A program made the translations under genes and the position numbers. Shown piece after piece: positions 45,807 through 56,967 of a DNA stretch of 64,000 bases. The stretch lies in NCBI GenBank assembly GCA_036186865.1, contig AP025067.1, positions 23,210,980 through 23,274,979 of the forward strand, given 5' to 3'. The stretch comes from Eustoma russellianum (taxonomy: Eukaryota; Streptophyta; Magnoliopsida; Gentianales; Gentianaceae). Position 1 is the first letter of the stretch; every line of letters starts with the position of its first letter. Under the pieces are notes generated by a model. It saw nothing but the letters and a program-made list of their open reading frames with translations. It was not told the DNA's origin and did not search any database.

Positions 45807-46781
45807 TGATACATGCAAGAATGGACCTTTCTTTAACTCTAAAGCTTCTCCTGTAAATATGGGTAAGGCACAATGAAGATAGCTTCACCTTGCTTCCAAA
45901 TAAGTTGAAGAAAACCTTTCAAACATAAGTCTTCCAATGAGTTCTACATAACCCAAGCAAGATACCTCCCTCTTGGATGTTTCCCTCCCCCGAATTGGAC
46001 AACTCTCACAAGGATGTTCAAGTCTTAAAAGATTCTAGCCTTGATTTTGAATATGAACCAAGAAAACATACAAGAATTACTCTTGAAGAAGAATAAATTT
46101 TCATTGGAAATGTGAGATTACAAGGCTTCTCTTATGTGCCTTTTATAGGCAAAAAATAACACAAGACAATGAACTATCTTACAAATTAAAATGATGATTG
46201 AAAAGACTACACACTTTCAAATACTATTCATGTAGGCTCCATAAAAACTAGTCTTGTAAGTCTTGAATGATGATTTTCAAAGTAGGTCCCTCAAGTACGA
46301 TTCATGGAAGACTTTAAGGATTTGTCTTCAACTTGAAATCTTTCCAGGATTGTGACTGATATTTGGATACCTTCCAATTCGAACTAGGCCTTGTCCTTCT
46401 TTAGAGAATATTAGGCCATTGAATGTAGAAAATAACCATATAACTTTCTTTGCATTTGGCCCAACCATTGAGAAGATACATCCAAATTACTGAAGGTATG
46501 TCATAGAATTTGGTAGAAACAGTACTTCAAATTGCATGCTCGTTTTGTCTATCAAGACAGCCGATTTTGGAACAGTACAAAAACTGAAAGTTGTAGATCT
46601 TTGGCTTAGCTTTATATCACATCTTGAAACTCCTAATTTGGCCTTGTGGTTGGAGAGATACATTAATTCTACCAAAACTGGTTTTGCATAAACTCACAAT
46701 CCGAGATGGGCCTAAACTAATACAACCTAAACATTTAAAAAGCAAAATAATTAACACATTCTAACTTAATGATATTTTACA
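45807..46781 (-). repeat. Probable G2 5' LTR
   Basis: The right-hand end of G2. The inner end (...GCATGTATCA) is fixed by the primer site. The outer end at 46781 (minus-strand TGTAAAATATC) is my best guess from TG...CA rules, since no second LTR is in the window. No coding signal. Confidence 0.5.
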
Positions 46782-47318
46782 ATGGTTCTAAAAACTCTTA
46801 TAAATCATGTTATAGGTTCAATAAGGTGAACCCAATGTATAAATTCCTTTGGTTCATCCTGCACGTGTTTAAATAGGAAGGCCCCTACTTCATGATTAGT
46901 TTCTTAGTTTTACTTCTTGTTAAGGGTCCTTGATCTTGCATTTTTGAAGTATTATGTGCATTCTCATTATCTTGACATGGATGAGAGTTATGGACCTCAT
47001 CAGTAGTAGTAGTAGTAGTAGATGTATGTTGTCGATTGAGTAGTTGAAGTCGAGTTGTGATTTGATCCTTAGTGGATAGATTCTCACCTCTTGTTATTGG
47101 AGTTGAATTTCCTGCAAAGTGAGCATTACTTTGTTCTCCATACTGGAAACTTGAAGGAGGTCTCTAATGTCAAGTGTCGGCCTGTCCTCAAGGGATATTA
47201 GTAGGCCTGAGTAGGGTTTTCATGGTCCATTGTTGTGTTGTCTCCAAAAAGAGTTTGTAGTTTTGAGTGGAGGATTTCCTTCTTTTGCTAGTTTAACTTG
47301 TAATTTCCAATAGTCATA
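46782..47318. other. Intergenic DNA, no gene seen
   Basis: No frame with a recognisable domain. Contains a short (AGT)n microsatellite at 47002-47022. It is the left flank of LINE L3. Confidence 0.6.
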
Positions 47319-47338
47319 CATTTTATGTCATTATTTTT
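47319..47338. repeat. L3 target-site duplication, right partner at 53420-53439
   Basis: CATTTTATGTCATTATTTTT here and CATTGTATGTCATTCTTTAT at 53420; three differences in 20. Confidence 0.8.
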
Positions 47339-47364
47339 AAATGAAAGCGATTTTTATTAGATAG

Positions 47365-47382
47365 CCTCTCTAATAACGGAGG
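47365..47382 (-). other. L3 terminal stem-loop
   Basis: Minus strand CCTC-CGTTATTAGA-GAGG, at the same distance from AATAAAA as in L1 and L2. The stem is unchanged although the loop has diverged. Confidence 0.6.
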
Positions 47383-48039
47383 AATACCGTAGTATACAGA
47401 AGTCATCGTATGAAAATAAATGAAATAATAAGCTAATGAGTGCCAACCTCCAATCATATATGATATGCAGCATTAAAACCTTACCAAGTAAAACCACTCA
47501 TGTGGATAAAACCTTAGCAAAGGAAAAAACATACATATTTATACAATTTGAGTGTTGGACCAATACATAGGAATGCCAAAATCTGTGTGACAATGTAGCT
47601 CCCAAAAACATAATGCGTAGTTGGTAGTCTTCGAGAGGCAAGCGAGCCGGTGATAGATAGAAGAATCGTGGGACTGTAGCGTACACATGCCATCGCACCT
47701 CAGAACAAAGCAGAAACGAGAACATCAGTACCACATAAATAATATGAGCCAAAGCAATTAAACAGAGAAAGCACATACCCATGTCGCCTTGATTCAAAGA
47801 CAACCAAGGCGACATCCACAATATAAGGCATTCCCTGAGCTTTAATTTGGCCGTCCAAGTATACGGAACCAGGCATGGTGGAGATCTCTCCAACGGCCGA
47901 GTCAGCACATACATCATTTGAAGCACAAGTGCCAATAGCATTGTAATATCCAGCAAAGAAATAATGTATGAGTATAAGCTGAAGTGCCTAACATATGAAA
48001 GCAAAAAGAGATGAAGGCATGGAAAAAGACGCACCAGTG

Positions 48040-48068
48040 TTGCCTGTGCCAGATGGTGACACAGGCAA
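48040..48068 (-). other. L3 upstream 3'-UTR stem-loop
   Basis: TTGCCTGTG pairs with CACAGGCAA around an 11-base loop. On the minus strand it is followed by CACTGGTGCG, matching the (C)CTGGTATG that follows the stem in L1 and L2. Confidence 0.55.
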
Positions 48069-48399
48069 CATAAAGTAAGTATCGCCAACACAATGTGAGA
48101 TATGATCAATGACGTAAAGCAGACAGCTGTATATCCAATTGTATTGCTCCTCGAACCTCACAGGGGAGTTCATGAAGAGCATTATAACGCTGAAGGCCGA
48201 CTGCTCTGTAGCCATGGTGCGCTAATCGATGAGCTGCAGTATTAGCTTCTCTTGGACAATAATGAACAGTAGATTGATTGAGAGATAGAAAACATGGCCG
48301 CATGATGAAGATCTTCCGCCAGCAAGCCCGTGATCGGCCGAGAGTTCGTCAACATGGAAATAATAGATTAGCAATCCGTCTCAATAATAATGTTGGTAT

Positions 48400-51300
48400 A
48401 TTCCCGTGCATAATGAACCAGTGCTAATGTTAATGTCAACAGTTCTGCCTGCAACGGACTAAGCATAGGCAATGAAAACATACGGCCGGAATCAGCTGAC
48501 CCTGATCCGCACGCAAAACTGCTCCTCCGGCTGCCTGGGATCTTCCCACCGTTGCATCAAATTTAACTTCATCTTTATAGATGGAGGCAACTCCCAACGA
48601 ACTATCTGCATGCACTTTATTCTCAAAGGTGGAGAAAAATGAAGGTCCACTAAATGAGGAATATTCGTTGCGAACTTTTTTCCATTCATTGCTGCACACC
48701 ATGTATAGATAGTCATTCTTACCTTTTCAAACAGTCACGCATAGGCAAAGGTTTCTGAGCCAAACAGTATTGCTGCATATTCCTTCCAAATAACCCACGC
48801 GACAATCAATGGTACAGTCGCCCTTAGCTATCCCATCATGGATGCTTGATTGGAGATGCGCCACCAGCGATAGAGATGTGCCTTAATTGTATGGCTGCTG
48901 AGCATGGGTCCTGAAAAGATAATGGATATTTCCATCCATAATTGCTGTATTTTTGGGCATTGGAGAAAGACATGATCTTGGACATCCAAATTTAGGCCAC
49001 TGAACGCACATTGCGAGGGACATATCGTAAGACAAGCTTGCAAATGATCCACCATGGGTAAGGACCGAGTCCATAGCCTTCATAAGAAAAGTCTCATTCC
49101 CGGATGTGAATGCTTCCACCAAACATAGCGAGACTCATGTCGTTGAATGCCTGCTGCCATAATTACTGTATATGCCGATTTAATAGAGAATTGCCCATTA
49201 GCGTCCGGCATCCATTGAATGGCAGTCGTTGAACGCTCAATGTTTGATTCCATAAATTCATTGATGCTACATATGCGTTTCCAAGTTGGAGAATCATAAA
49301 TATGAGAGTACATAGAATGACGATTGTCATATTTGCGTTTGCTAAATTCAGTCCATAATGTATCTGAATGAAAATACTTCCACCACCGCTGACAATCATA
49401 AGCTTTCTGAACACCCAAAAGATTTCGAACGCCCAGACTACCCTCCTCTGTTGAACGGCATATAGAAGACCACGATTGCTAATGATACCTGCCTTTCCCG
49501 AGAAATTCTTCCATTTTACGATTTAAAACATCGACAACGCTCTTCGGTAAGTGTGAGCTCGCAATAATATGTATTGGCATCAAACTTAAAACATGTTTCA
49601 ATCGCACCTATCGTCCGGATATCGACAGCAACTTATTGGACCAATATGTTAATTTAGCCTCAAAATGATTTATGAGAGAAGTACAATACCTGGATCTGTT
49701 GATGCCCTTATATAAAAATGAACCGGGATACTTTATAGATAGGAATGCTAACCGCATTCCCGACACAAACAATGCTACGCTGTCCGTGACCCCCATATAC
49801 CCACCACGACTTCGCTTTTATGGTAATTAACCAACTGCCCTGACGCGTTCTGATATGATGTCAAAAAAGCACAAAATCTTTCTAGGTTTCGGTTAGCACC
49901 ATTTAAGAAGACTAACAGATCATCCGCAAAACCTAGATGTGATTCGCATGGTACTCGGCCCGCAGTGAATCCTTTTATCGTGCCTGCCGACATCAATGCA
50001 CGCAATCCACGAGAGAAGCCCTCTGAAGAAATGATAAACATTAATGGTGATAACGTATCTCCCTGCTTGACACCACGACCGATGGAGAAAAACTTGATTG
50101 TTTGCCGTTAATAAGAATCGAGCATCGGGTAGATCGCAAGTTATTAAGCAAGATACGAACCAATCTTGAATTAAAACCCATGCGCTGCAGTAGTAAATCA
50201 AGATAACTCCAACTTACCCGATCAAAAGCTTTAGCCATATCTAGTTTAATCGTCACGTGGTCCCCTCGCGTGCATTTGTCTATGACATACACCATCTCTT
50301 GAGCTAGTAAAATTTGCTCCGTGATACCTCGTCCTTTCATAAATCTTGCTTGCTTCGGCGAGATAATCTTTGGCAACAATCGACCCAAACGAGAAGAAAT
50401 CAATCGTGTGATAACTTTGGAGATAAATTTCGTCAGACAGATAGGCTTGAAGTCTGCAAAAGTCTGAGGATTTAGAACCTTTGGAATTAAGATGATAGTG
50501 GCCGTGGCCACTTGTTTTGGAACCTGGACTCCCAAATAAAACTTCTGCACCGCCTTAAGAACATTAGAATGTATGACATGCCCAAATTGTCTATAGAAAG
50601 AGCTCGGATAGCCATCTGGACCAGCCGTACTGGTTGGGCTAATATCCCATACTGCCTGTTTAATCTCCTGCAGCGACGGAATTTCCTGCAGCATGGCATT
50701 ATCCTCCGCTGTAAATAACACTGGAATGTGCCGTAGAACAGCATCACAATCAGTCACTGATTCTACCGCGAAAACGTCTGAGAAATAACGTACTGCCTCT
50801 GTTTCAAAATCTGGACTGAGCAAACATTCACTACCATCCGGATGCAGGATACGCCGAATGGCTTGTTTTCTTCTTTTTTCCTTCATCGTATTATGATGAA
50901 ACGAGGTGTTTGCATCTCCTTCGTTAAGCCATTTGACATGTGCCTTTTGTTTCCAATAAAGAAACGCTCGCTTCTGCGCAAGTTGTAGCTGAGCAACACT
51001 TTGATGGTATCGTGTCGGGGCCATTTCAGTGGTATCCGAATGAAATTCCTTTTCACAAATAAGTGCTTGTGCCTCGGCTTGAGCTACCGCATCAAAAATA
51101 TTACAAAAAACCTCTACGTTCCACTGTTTAGCCTCCTTCTGTAAGCGGCGCAGCTTATCAAAGAAACCCCACATACCGCCCACCGTTGGAAAAGAATCCC
51201 AATGATGTTTAACAAAGGCATCAAAATCTTGGTGCGTAGACCAAACATCAAGGTATCTAAATGCAGCAGGAGCCTTGGAGTTGTCCGAATCACATGTCAA

Positions 51301-51970
51301 AAATAATGGAGCATTATCAGAGGTGGCCCTTGTAAGATGCTAAACCTACATAACTAGAAACAGGTCCGAAAAATCTGGCGAACACAGAAACCGATGAAGG
51401 CGACGCCAAACACGTCCTAAACCACGGCCATCACACCAAGTATATAATGATCCTTGAAACGATATTTCTTGTAATCCACATATTTGTATACAGTCATTAA
51501 AATTTTGTAACGATTGTAGTGTAGGTGATGATCTTCCCCGATGCTCAGCTAACGTACGAAATGTATTGGAATGACCACCCACCAACCATGGAGAATTCAA
51601 CAAAGCATGAAATAGTTGCAAATCAGCCCACAACGGTCGCCTAGCAGATAAAGAATGCAGTCCATAGATCGCAGTGAGCCAAAACTGCTCACCCGACGCC
51701 AGCCATTGAAATTTAACGAAATGGTTCTGCTGACCGGATCTCCCATCCTCCAGCGATAAGATGGAGTCCTTCCAAAAAAAACCATATATGATCGTTACAT
51801 GCAGATAAAGATTTCAAGAAACCCAATTGTAACTGATACGATAACAATAACGATGAACGTACTTTTGGTTCTATGACGACTAAAATATGCAAATTATGCC
51901 TTCGGACAAGATAAAGTAAATGATTGATCGAGGTTTTTATACCTCTAATGTTCCATATAATTATCTTCAT
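48400..51970 (-). pseudogene. L3 ORF2: endonuclease, RT, zinc finger, RNase H
   Basis: Starts at the ATG at 51970 with the AP-endonuclease opening MKIIIWNIRGIKTS (the Asn of WNIRG is catalytic in this family) and IEPKVRSS; PWLVGGHSNT near 51590 corresponds to the GDFN motif with Asp changed to His. A 419-codon frame (51300-50041) holds the RT N-terminal half: VKWLNEGDANTSFHH, TAGPDGYPSSFYRQF, ILIPKV, ITRLISSRLGRLLP, GRGITEQILLAQE, IKLDMAKAFDRVSW. The catalytic motif reads LGFADDLLVF near 49925. The zf-RVT finger is at about 49120-48830 and RNase H at about 48700-48440, broken over two frames. About ten frame changes in total. Confidence 0.9.
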
Positions 51971-52139
51971 TAAGATAAAACATCAAAAGAGTTAGAGAGG
52001 TGTGAAACCCATAACCTGGTAAGATGTGGCAAAGTGGGGGCTACCTGTTGAGAACGACGCAACAAACGAGGGCCAACACCGGGTTGGAGATCCACAGATA
52101 CTTCGGCTACAGTCCCTTGTCGACTGGTGTCTAAATATG

Positions 52140-52373
52140 TCGCTTCAAAGAGATTAGCCATGCCCGTATAAAGGTCATGATCCTACTCATCCAGACGATT
52201 AACATCCAAAGGAAGCACCAGGTCACTGTCTAAATGAGAAGAGGCAACAACACGTACTGTGAGATCCCCCAACATACAATCATCGACTCCTCGTAAACGG
52301 GAAACCTCCTGAACATCTGGTATCATCGCTTCAAAGAGATTAGCCATGCCCGTATAAAGGTCATGATCCTACT
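52140..52373. repeat. 48-bp direct repeat in L3 between ORF1 and ORF2
   Basis: 52140-52187 and 52326-52373 are identical (TCGCTTCAAAGAGATTAGCC ... GATCCTACT), 186 bases apart. This looks like a local duplication within the LINE after or during copying. Confidence 0.92.
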
Positions 52374-52378
52374 GCATC

Positions 52379-53247
52379 TCATGCGATATATTTTCTGAAG
52401 GTTTTTTTAGGCATCCAGCGTTGGTTCTTCCCTTTAGTCATCTGCTTCTTCTCTTTGTCCTCCACTGTATTACGCCTAGTCAGCTGTTCCTTGCCAGAAG
52501 GTGCAGAACCCAATTTGCCACAATCGACTGACACATGCCCCAATCTGTAGCAGTCAGTGCAGTATGACGGCAAATCTTCATACCCGACATTTTGCATGAT
52601 AATTCTTGTGGGAGCCTTTATGTGGACTCGTTGTGGCAATTCTTTTGAAACGTCCAGTTCGATGCAAATTCGTGCCACAGAGGGTCAATTAGCAGCCGTA
52701 GTAGCCGCATCGAGTTTCAGAGGTGTACCAAGCATTTGAGCGATATGAAAAAGTGCATCTTTACGATGAAAATGAATCGGGAGGCCAGGAAAAGATACCC
52801 AAACGGGATGATTGGAACTTCAACGACTGGATCATAATCCGGTGTCCACTTGGTGATGTGCATATGCTTTCCGGATATCATCCAACTGCGGCGTGAAAAA
52901 CAACGAAAATAATCTTGTTCTTGATCAAAGTGGAGTAGAACATGAGTTGCGTCTAGTAGTCCAACCTTTACGGCTCCTGCAAAGCCAATGCGATCGATGT
53001 CTGATCGGACCGTGGCAAGTAGCGGACGTCCATACCAAAAAGTTCCCACCAATGTAAATCGATATGGGGCCGCTAATTATTGTATCTCCTCCTCCGTAAA
53101 TGTTATCATTAGGCCACCCTTGTATTTTTGGATGGGTTTCGGTGCCATGATCGATGGAGTTGGCGTAAACAACGACGTGTATGTGCGCGGCGGCACAGAA
53201 GTAGAGTCTGGCGGCTGAGCAGGGTTTGACGTGGTAACAGGTAACAT
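52379..53247 (-). pseudogene. L3 ORF1: DUF4283 and CCHC zinc knuckle
   Basis: Nucleic-acid-binding ORF1 protein typical of plant L1 LINEs. Starts at the ATG at 53247 (MLPVTTSNPAQPPDS), with a stop about 55 codons in (53082). A DUF4283-type domain (FTLVGTFWYGRPLL ... YFRCFSRRSWMISGKHMHITKW) runs from about 53050 to 52800, followed by a frameshift, then KLDAATTAAN, RICIELDVSKELPQRV and the knuckle CTDCYRLGHVSVDC (CX2CX4HX4C) at about 52570-52530. The end is a Lys/Arg-rich tail with a stop at about 52379. Confidence 0.88.
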
Positions 53248-53439
53248 GGCTGCGGAAGTGAAATGAAAAGGATCAGAGGGATGACCGGAGATTGGAAGGG
53301 AAGGAAAGCAAGGAAGGAAGCAAGGGTATCGGCGGCTGAGTAGGGTTCGATGAGCAGCAGTCGGCAGCAGCTATGCCGCCAATCCCTGCAGAGCGCGAGA
53401 GGGCAGCATTTTTTATATCCATTGTATGTCATTCTTTAT

Positions 53440-54553
53440 TACAATATTTACATAATTCTCACGAGGCTACCCGCCTCTTTGCTACAAGTGATGAGGCTTT
53501 AATAATATTGACATATTGTTTTTCATCAATAAGGGCTGAAGTTTAAGTATTTGGTTTACAATTGTTCTCATCATTACTTTCTTTCTACTATTCTCATGTC
53601 TACTATCCTTTTTTTATGCTGAAGAATTGCAACAAAAGAATACAACAGAAGGCTCTTTTATACAAAGATATACAAAATTATCAACTGTATTCACCTGTTA
53701 CCCTATGAAGTGTGATATGCGTTACTTATTCATTGTTACCTTTTTTTCCCTTTTTTCTTTTATAAAAGTCATATGACACTGAAAAAACTTGCGATTGACA
53801 TTATCCAAGAGTTCTTTTTCTTCAGAGTTAACTTTGATCATTAAGCTAGAGTCTCACTGGGACATCCTTATGTGTTGTAAGTCATCATAAATAAAACATA
53901 CTCCCTCCATTCCAAAAATATTGTTCGATTTTGACTCGACCATAATTTAAAGAATTCAAACTATTTTAGTAATTATTCCTCTTATACTCTTAGTTGATTA
54001 ATTGAGATAAACTAAAAAAATCATGTACGTTATAACTGAAATGGCAGTATGGAAAATATGACTATTAATATATCACTATTTTTGAAAACTTGACAATGTG
54101 TGTAGAACAGAACAAAATAGAAACTACGACTAACATTTTTTCAACTTAGAGTATGAGTTTGTGCAAAAGAAACATATGTGCATTCATTATCAAGGCTAGT
54201 CAGTTTATTCTAAACTTAGTTTAAATTGATTAGTATATATGTTCTGTTGAGCATAAAGACTGAAACTATTCAATTAATTTGAGATCGGGGCTAAAGTATG
54301 ATTTGTAACATCTTTTGGAAGTATACTTTGCTTAGAATTTTTGAGAATTAAGTTAAGTCGCAGCTCTAATCTGAAATTTGACGTTTGTTTCTTCGTACTC
54401 CAAATAGAACTAGAACTGCATAACAATTTGTTTTAACTCAATTGCGAATAATCATTTTTTTTTAAAAAAAAAACATTATTTACTTCAGCAGGAAAAGGGA
54501 AAAGATACCGTATGTACATGTACAGTTCATTAAACAGCACAGTTATTCAAACT
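53440..54553. other. AT-rich intergenic DNA, no gene seen
   Basis: No open frame with a domain. Contains the Stowaway-like end described next and the left target duplication of M1 (54545-54553). Confidence 0.6.
53899..54135. mobile_element. Possible degenerate Stowaway MITE
   Basis: TA followed by CTCCCTCCATTCCAAAAATA at 53901, the classic terminal repeat of Stowaway (mariner-type) MITEs. The opposite end near 54110-54135 (GAACAAAATAGAAACT) is only a weak match, so the copy is decayed. Confidence 0.4.
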
Positions 54554-54832
54554 TAGGAGTGTTAACGAACCGAGCGAGCTGATACTATGTATTCGAATTC
54601 AGATTCGTTTAACTAAACAAACTGTTTGGCTCTGCTCGTTTGCTGTAAGGAGTTCCAAAATTTGTTTGAATTCGACACGAAAACACGATAACTCTTTAAA
54701 CGAGCCAAACAATTTGCGAATAGATCAGCTCATTTTTGTAAACGAATCTAATTAGGTGTTAAGCAAAATTAACGAACGATCTCGAATCATACTTGAACTG
54801 TTTGCGATCTATTCGGTTCGCTTAACATTCCT
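54554..54832. mobile_element. MITE M1 (279 bp)
   Basis: Left end TAGGAGTGTTAACGAACCGA, right end (reverse complement) AGGAATGTTAAGCGAACCGA. Flanks ATTCAAACT (54545-54553) and ATTCACACT (54833-54841) form a 9-base duplication with one change. Same family as M2. It has no coding capacity; mobilisation would need a transposase in trans. A 9-bp duplication suggests a Mutator-like source (inference). Confidence 0.8.
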
Positions 54833-54841
54833 ATTCACACT

Positions 54842-55141
54842 TTCTAACTAATCATTTAGTTATTCAATTTCTCTCTCTTTTTCATAAAGATTAGACGTAT
54901 TTTAAACCAAATTAAAGTACTGAAATAAGTCAAATAATATTTTTCTTTTCTTTTTTGGATAACGTATATAGTTCGATAATTTTTTCGAAATATGGATGAT
55001 GTATGAGTCTCTATATTTCTTGAGTCACATTTTATTATTATTCGAAATTATAACCGTTGTAGTGTGTGAGATGATTATAACACCACAGTTAAAGCTAGGA
55101 AATTCAGCTGTACAATATACTTCGGCTGACACTCATTATTA
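54842..55141. other. AT-rich spacer, no gene seen
   Basis: Between M1 and LINE scrap L4; nothing recognised. Confidence 0.5.
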
Positions 55142-55500
55142 ACGCCTGTATTCTATTGAATGCGGGCGTACTCGGTATGATTTTATTCATTTCAAACATG
55201 TTCCATACATTTACTCTTACGTATTCTTATGCTCATTTCTTGCTCTTATCCATCCTTTCATCGTTGGACTGCATCAATGGATCGAGATCATTATTGCTCG
55301 CAACTGGACGGCATTTCTACCTTCAAACAAAATTGTATTATGCTACATTTTCACTGTTTATTCTCGCTGTTTATGTCTTTATGTATTTTTTGCTTTTCAT
55401 TGATTTCTGGAAGAGTCTCCTGTAGACTTCAGGATCTCATGTAACCACGGTGTTCCTCCGCCACAAGTGAGGGTAAATATTAATAAAACATTGGACGGTA
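55142..55500 (+). mobile_element. LINE 3' UTR fragment L4
   Basis: Only the end of an L1-type LINE: an upstream stem-loop (ACGCCTG 55142-55148 with CGGGCGT 55163-55169, then CGGTATG), UTR-like sequence, the terminal stem-loop CCTC-CGCCACAAGT-GAGG (55455-55472) and AATAAAA at 55482. It is followed by GGACGGTACCGTCC and a long (TA)n. Open frames of 70-90 codons inside it match the noncoding UTR of L1/L2 and are not genes. Confidence 0.75.
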
Positions 55501-55514
55501 CCGTCCGTCTTTAA

Positions 55515-55516
<2 letters not shown>

Positions 55517-55589
<73 letters not shown>
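55517..55589. repeat. (TA)n microsatellite
   Basis: About 36 TA units at the L4 tail. The longest simple repeat in the window. Confidence 0.97.
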
Positions 55590-55592
<3 letters not shown>

Positions 55593-56663
55593 TGTAATAA
55601 AGATTTGTCCATCCTTTAAAGATCCGATCAACATGAATCTTTGAAATTACGATTAAGGCCAAGTAGTGGCTTGAACACAGAAGGTAATTATATCATCATT
55701 GTGTTCATATGGCATAGTTTAGTTACTAAAAATGTAATTTGCGTTCTGTATTGTTATGCCTAGTGCCCATATCTTTTGAAATTATACTTTTTATCCATAA
55801 GTTTGCCAAAATGTTATGTTTCATATCCATCTAACAGAAAAAGGTTAACTTAAATAGAATTTAAGTCTTGACACCAGAAAAAAAAAACAGTTAGAAGACT
55901 TATCAATTGGTGAATTTTCTTCAAATTAGTAGAGAAGAAGGTTATTCTGCATCCATAATATCCTCCTACAAGGGTGAAAAAGTGGATTTATTTATTTTTT
56001 TTCTTTAGTTGTTAATTGTTTAACTCATCTAACCATGTTTTAAATTATTTTTAAATTAATTGTTTTACGTTAAGCCGATATAAAACATGACATTTTGACA
56101 AAATTTTGGAAGAAAAAGTGTGACTTCAAAAGGTAAAGGTACAAGGTGTAACCGTAATGAAACATGGGATGCGAATGACTGTTTACTAAAAAAGACAAAC
56201 ACCTTATCATCGTATTCATGACATCCTTCTCCTAGTCTAGCTAAATCATGACATAGCAGGTATTTGTGTATATTTTCTCTTAAGAAATTCTTCTAAATAA
56301 ACTTTTGTTAGGTAATAATCACCTTTTTTTTGTTAAAAAAGTATTTGGATAACACCACTAAATACGAATCTTGTGTTCGTAGGGCATTCCTACAAAACTG
56401 CAAATCCTAAGTTAAAGGTGCATGGTCCTATAATCAACGACACTTAAAAGCTTTTTTTTCGTCAATGTGGTTCTATTATTTTTTTTTTAAAAAAAAAAGT
56501 AAAGGTGGTGCTAAGCTACCATCAGCATACTACAATATTAGATCGCTTATCTAAATCAATTGCCGAGTGTAGTTAGCATGACTGGCGGCCTGTGATGAGC
56601 CCAAGACCAAAGCTAACGGCAGTTGCATTATTCTTGGAGCATTTAAAGGTTAAATCCCCACTG
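55590..56663. other. AT-rich intergenic DNA, no gene seen
   Basis: No domain-bearing frame. An A/T foldback (TTTTTTTTTT-AAAAAAAAAA) is at about 56478-56500. Confidence 0.55.
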
Positions 56664-56672
56664 TTGGCGACT

Positions 56673-56958
56673 AAGGATGTTAACGAACCGAGCCAAACCG
56701 ACTATTATGTTTTTGAATTTGGATTCGTTTGGCTAAGACTCGGTTTGTTTAGCTAAACGAACATCAAAATTGGTTCGAGTTTGGCTCGATAACACTATAA
56801 CTGTTTAAACGAACTGAATAGTCCGCGAATAGTTTGGCTCGTTTTAGTAAACGAACGCAAACAATTGTTTGAATTCGGCTCATTTACAGACAATTACCGA
56901 ACAAATACGAACCGAACTCAAACAGTTTACCAACTGTTCGGTTCGTTAAACAACCCTA
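56673..56958. mobile_element. MITE M2 (286 bp)
   Basis: Left end AAGGATGTTAACGAACCGAG, right end (reverse complement) TAGGGTTGTTTAACGAACCG. Flanked by a perfect 9-base duplication TTGGCGACT (56664-56672 and 56959-56967). The interior is built of repeated AAACGAA(C/T) and GGCTCG motifs, similar to M1 throughout. Confidence 0.88.
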
Positions 56959-56967
56959 TTGGCGACT

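Larger units (their letters stand above)
22358..46781 (-). mobile_element. Ty3/gypsy element G2, split by S2
   Basis: Minus-strand gypsy element in two pieces. The right piece (44387-46781) holds the 5' LTR, primer site and a long leader; the left piece (22358-24006) holds the rest of the leader and gag up to the start of protease. S2 with G3 inside it (24007-44386) separates them. Flanks are AAATC before S2 and CAATC after it, a 5-bp duplication with one change. That the two flanks are one element is inferred from matching orientation, the primer site on the right and gag on the left. The rest of pol was removed or displaced at 22357. G2 is the oldest layer of this nest. Confidence 0.72.
47339..53419 (-). 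mobile_element. L1-type LINE L3, near full length (6.1 kb)
   Basis: Minus-strand LINE with ORF1, ORF2 (endonuclease, RT, zinc finger, RNase H) and a 3' UTR with both stem-loops and an AATAAAA signal near 47354. It is flanked by an imperfect 20-base duplication (47319-47338 and 53420-53439, 17 of 20 matching), typical of target-primed integration. Many frameshifts and stops; the copy is old. Confidence 0.93.

Noticed and set aside
47498..48109. 203-codon minus-strand frame with hydrophobic stretches
   Set aside because: It is the 3' UTR region of LINE L3, homologous to the noncoding tails of L1 and L2; the apparent membrane segments come from T-rich UTR.
55480..55662. 60-codon frame of alternating Ile/Tyr
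   Set aside because: Translation of the (TA)n microsatellite.
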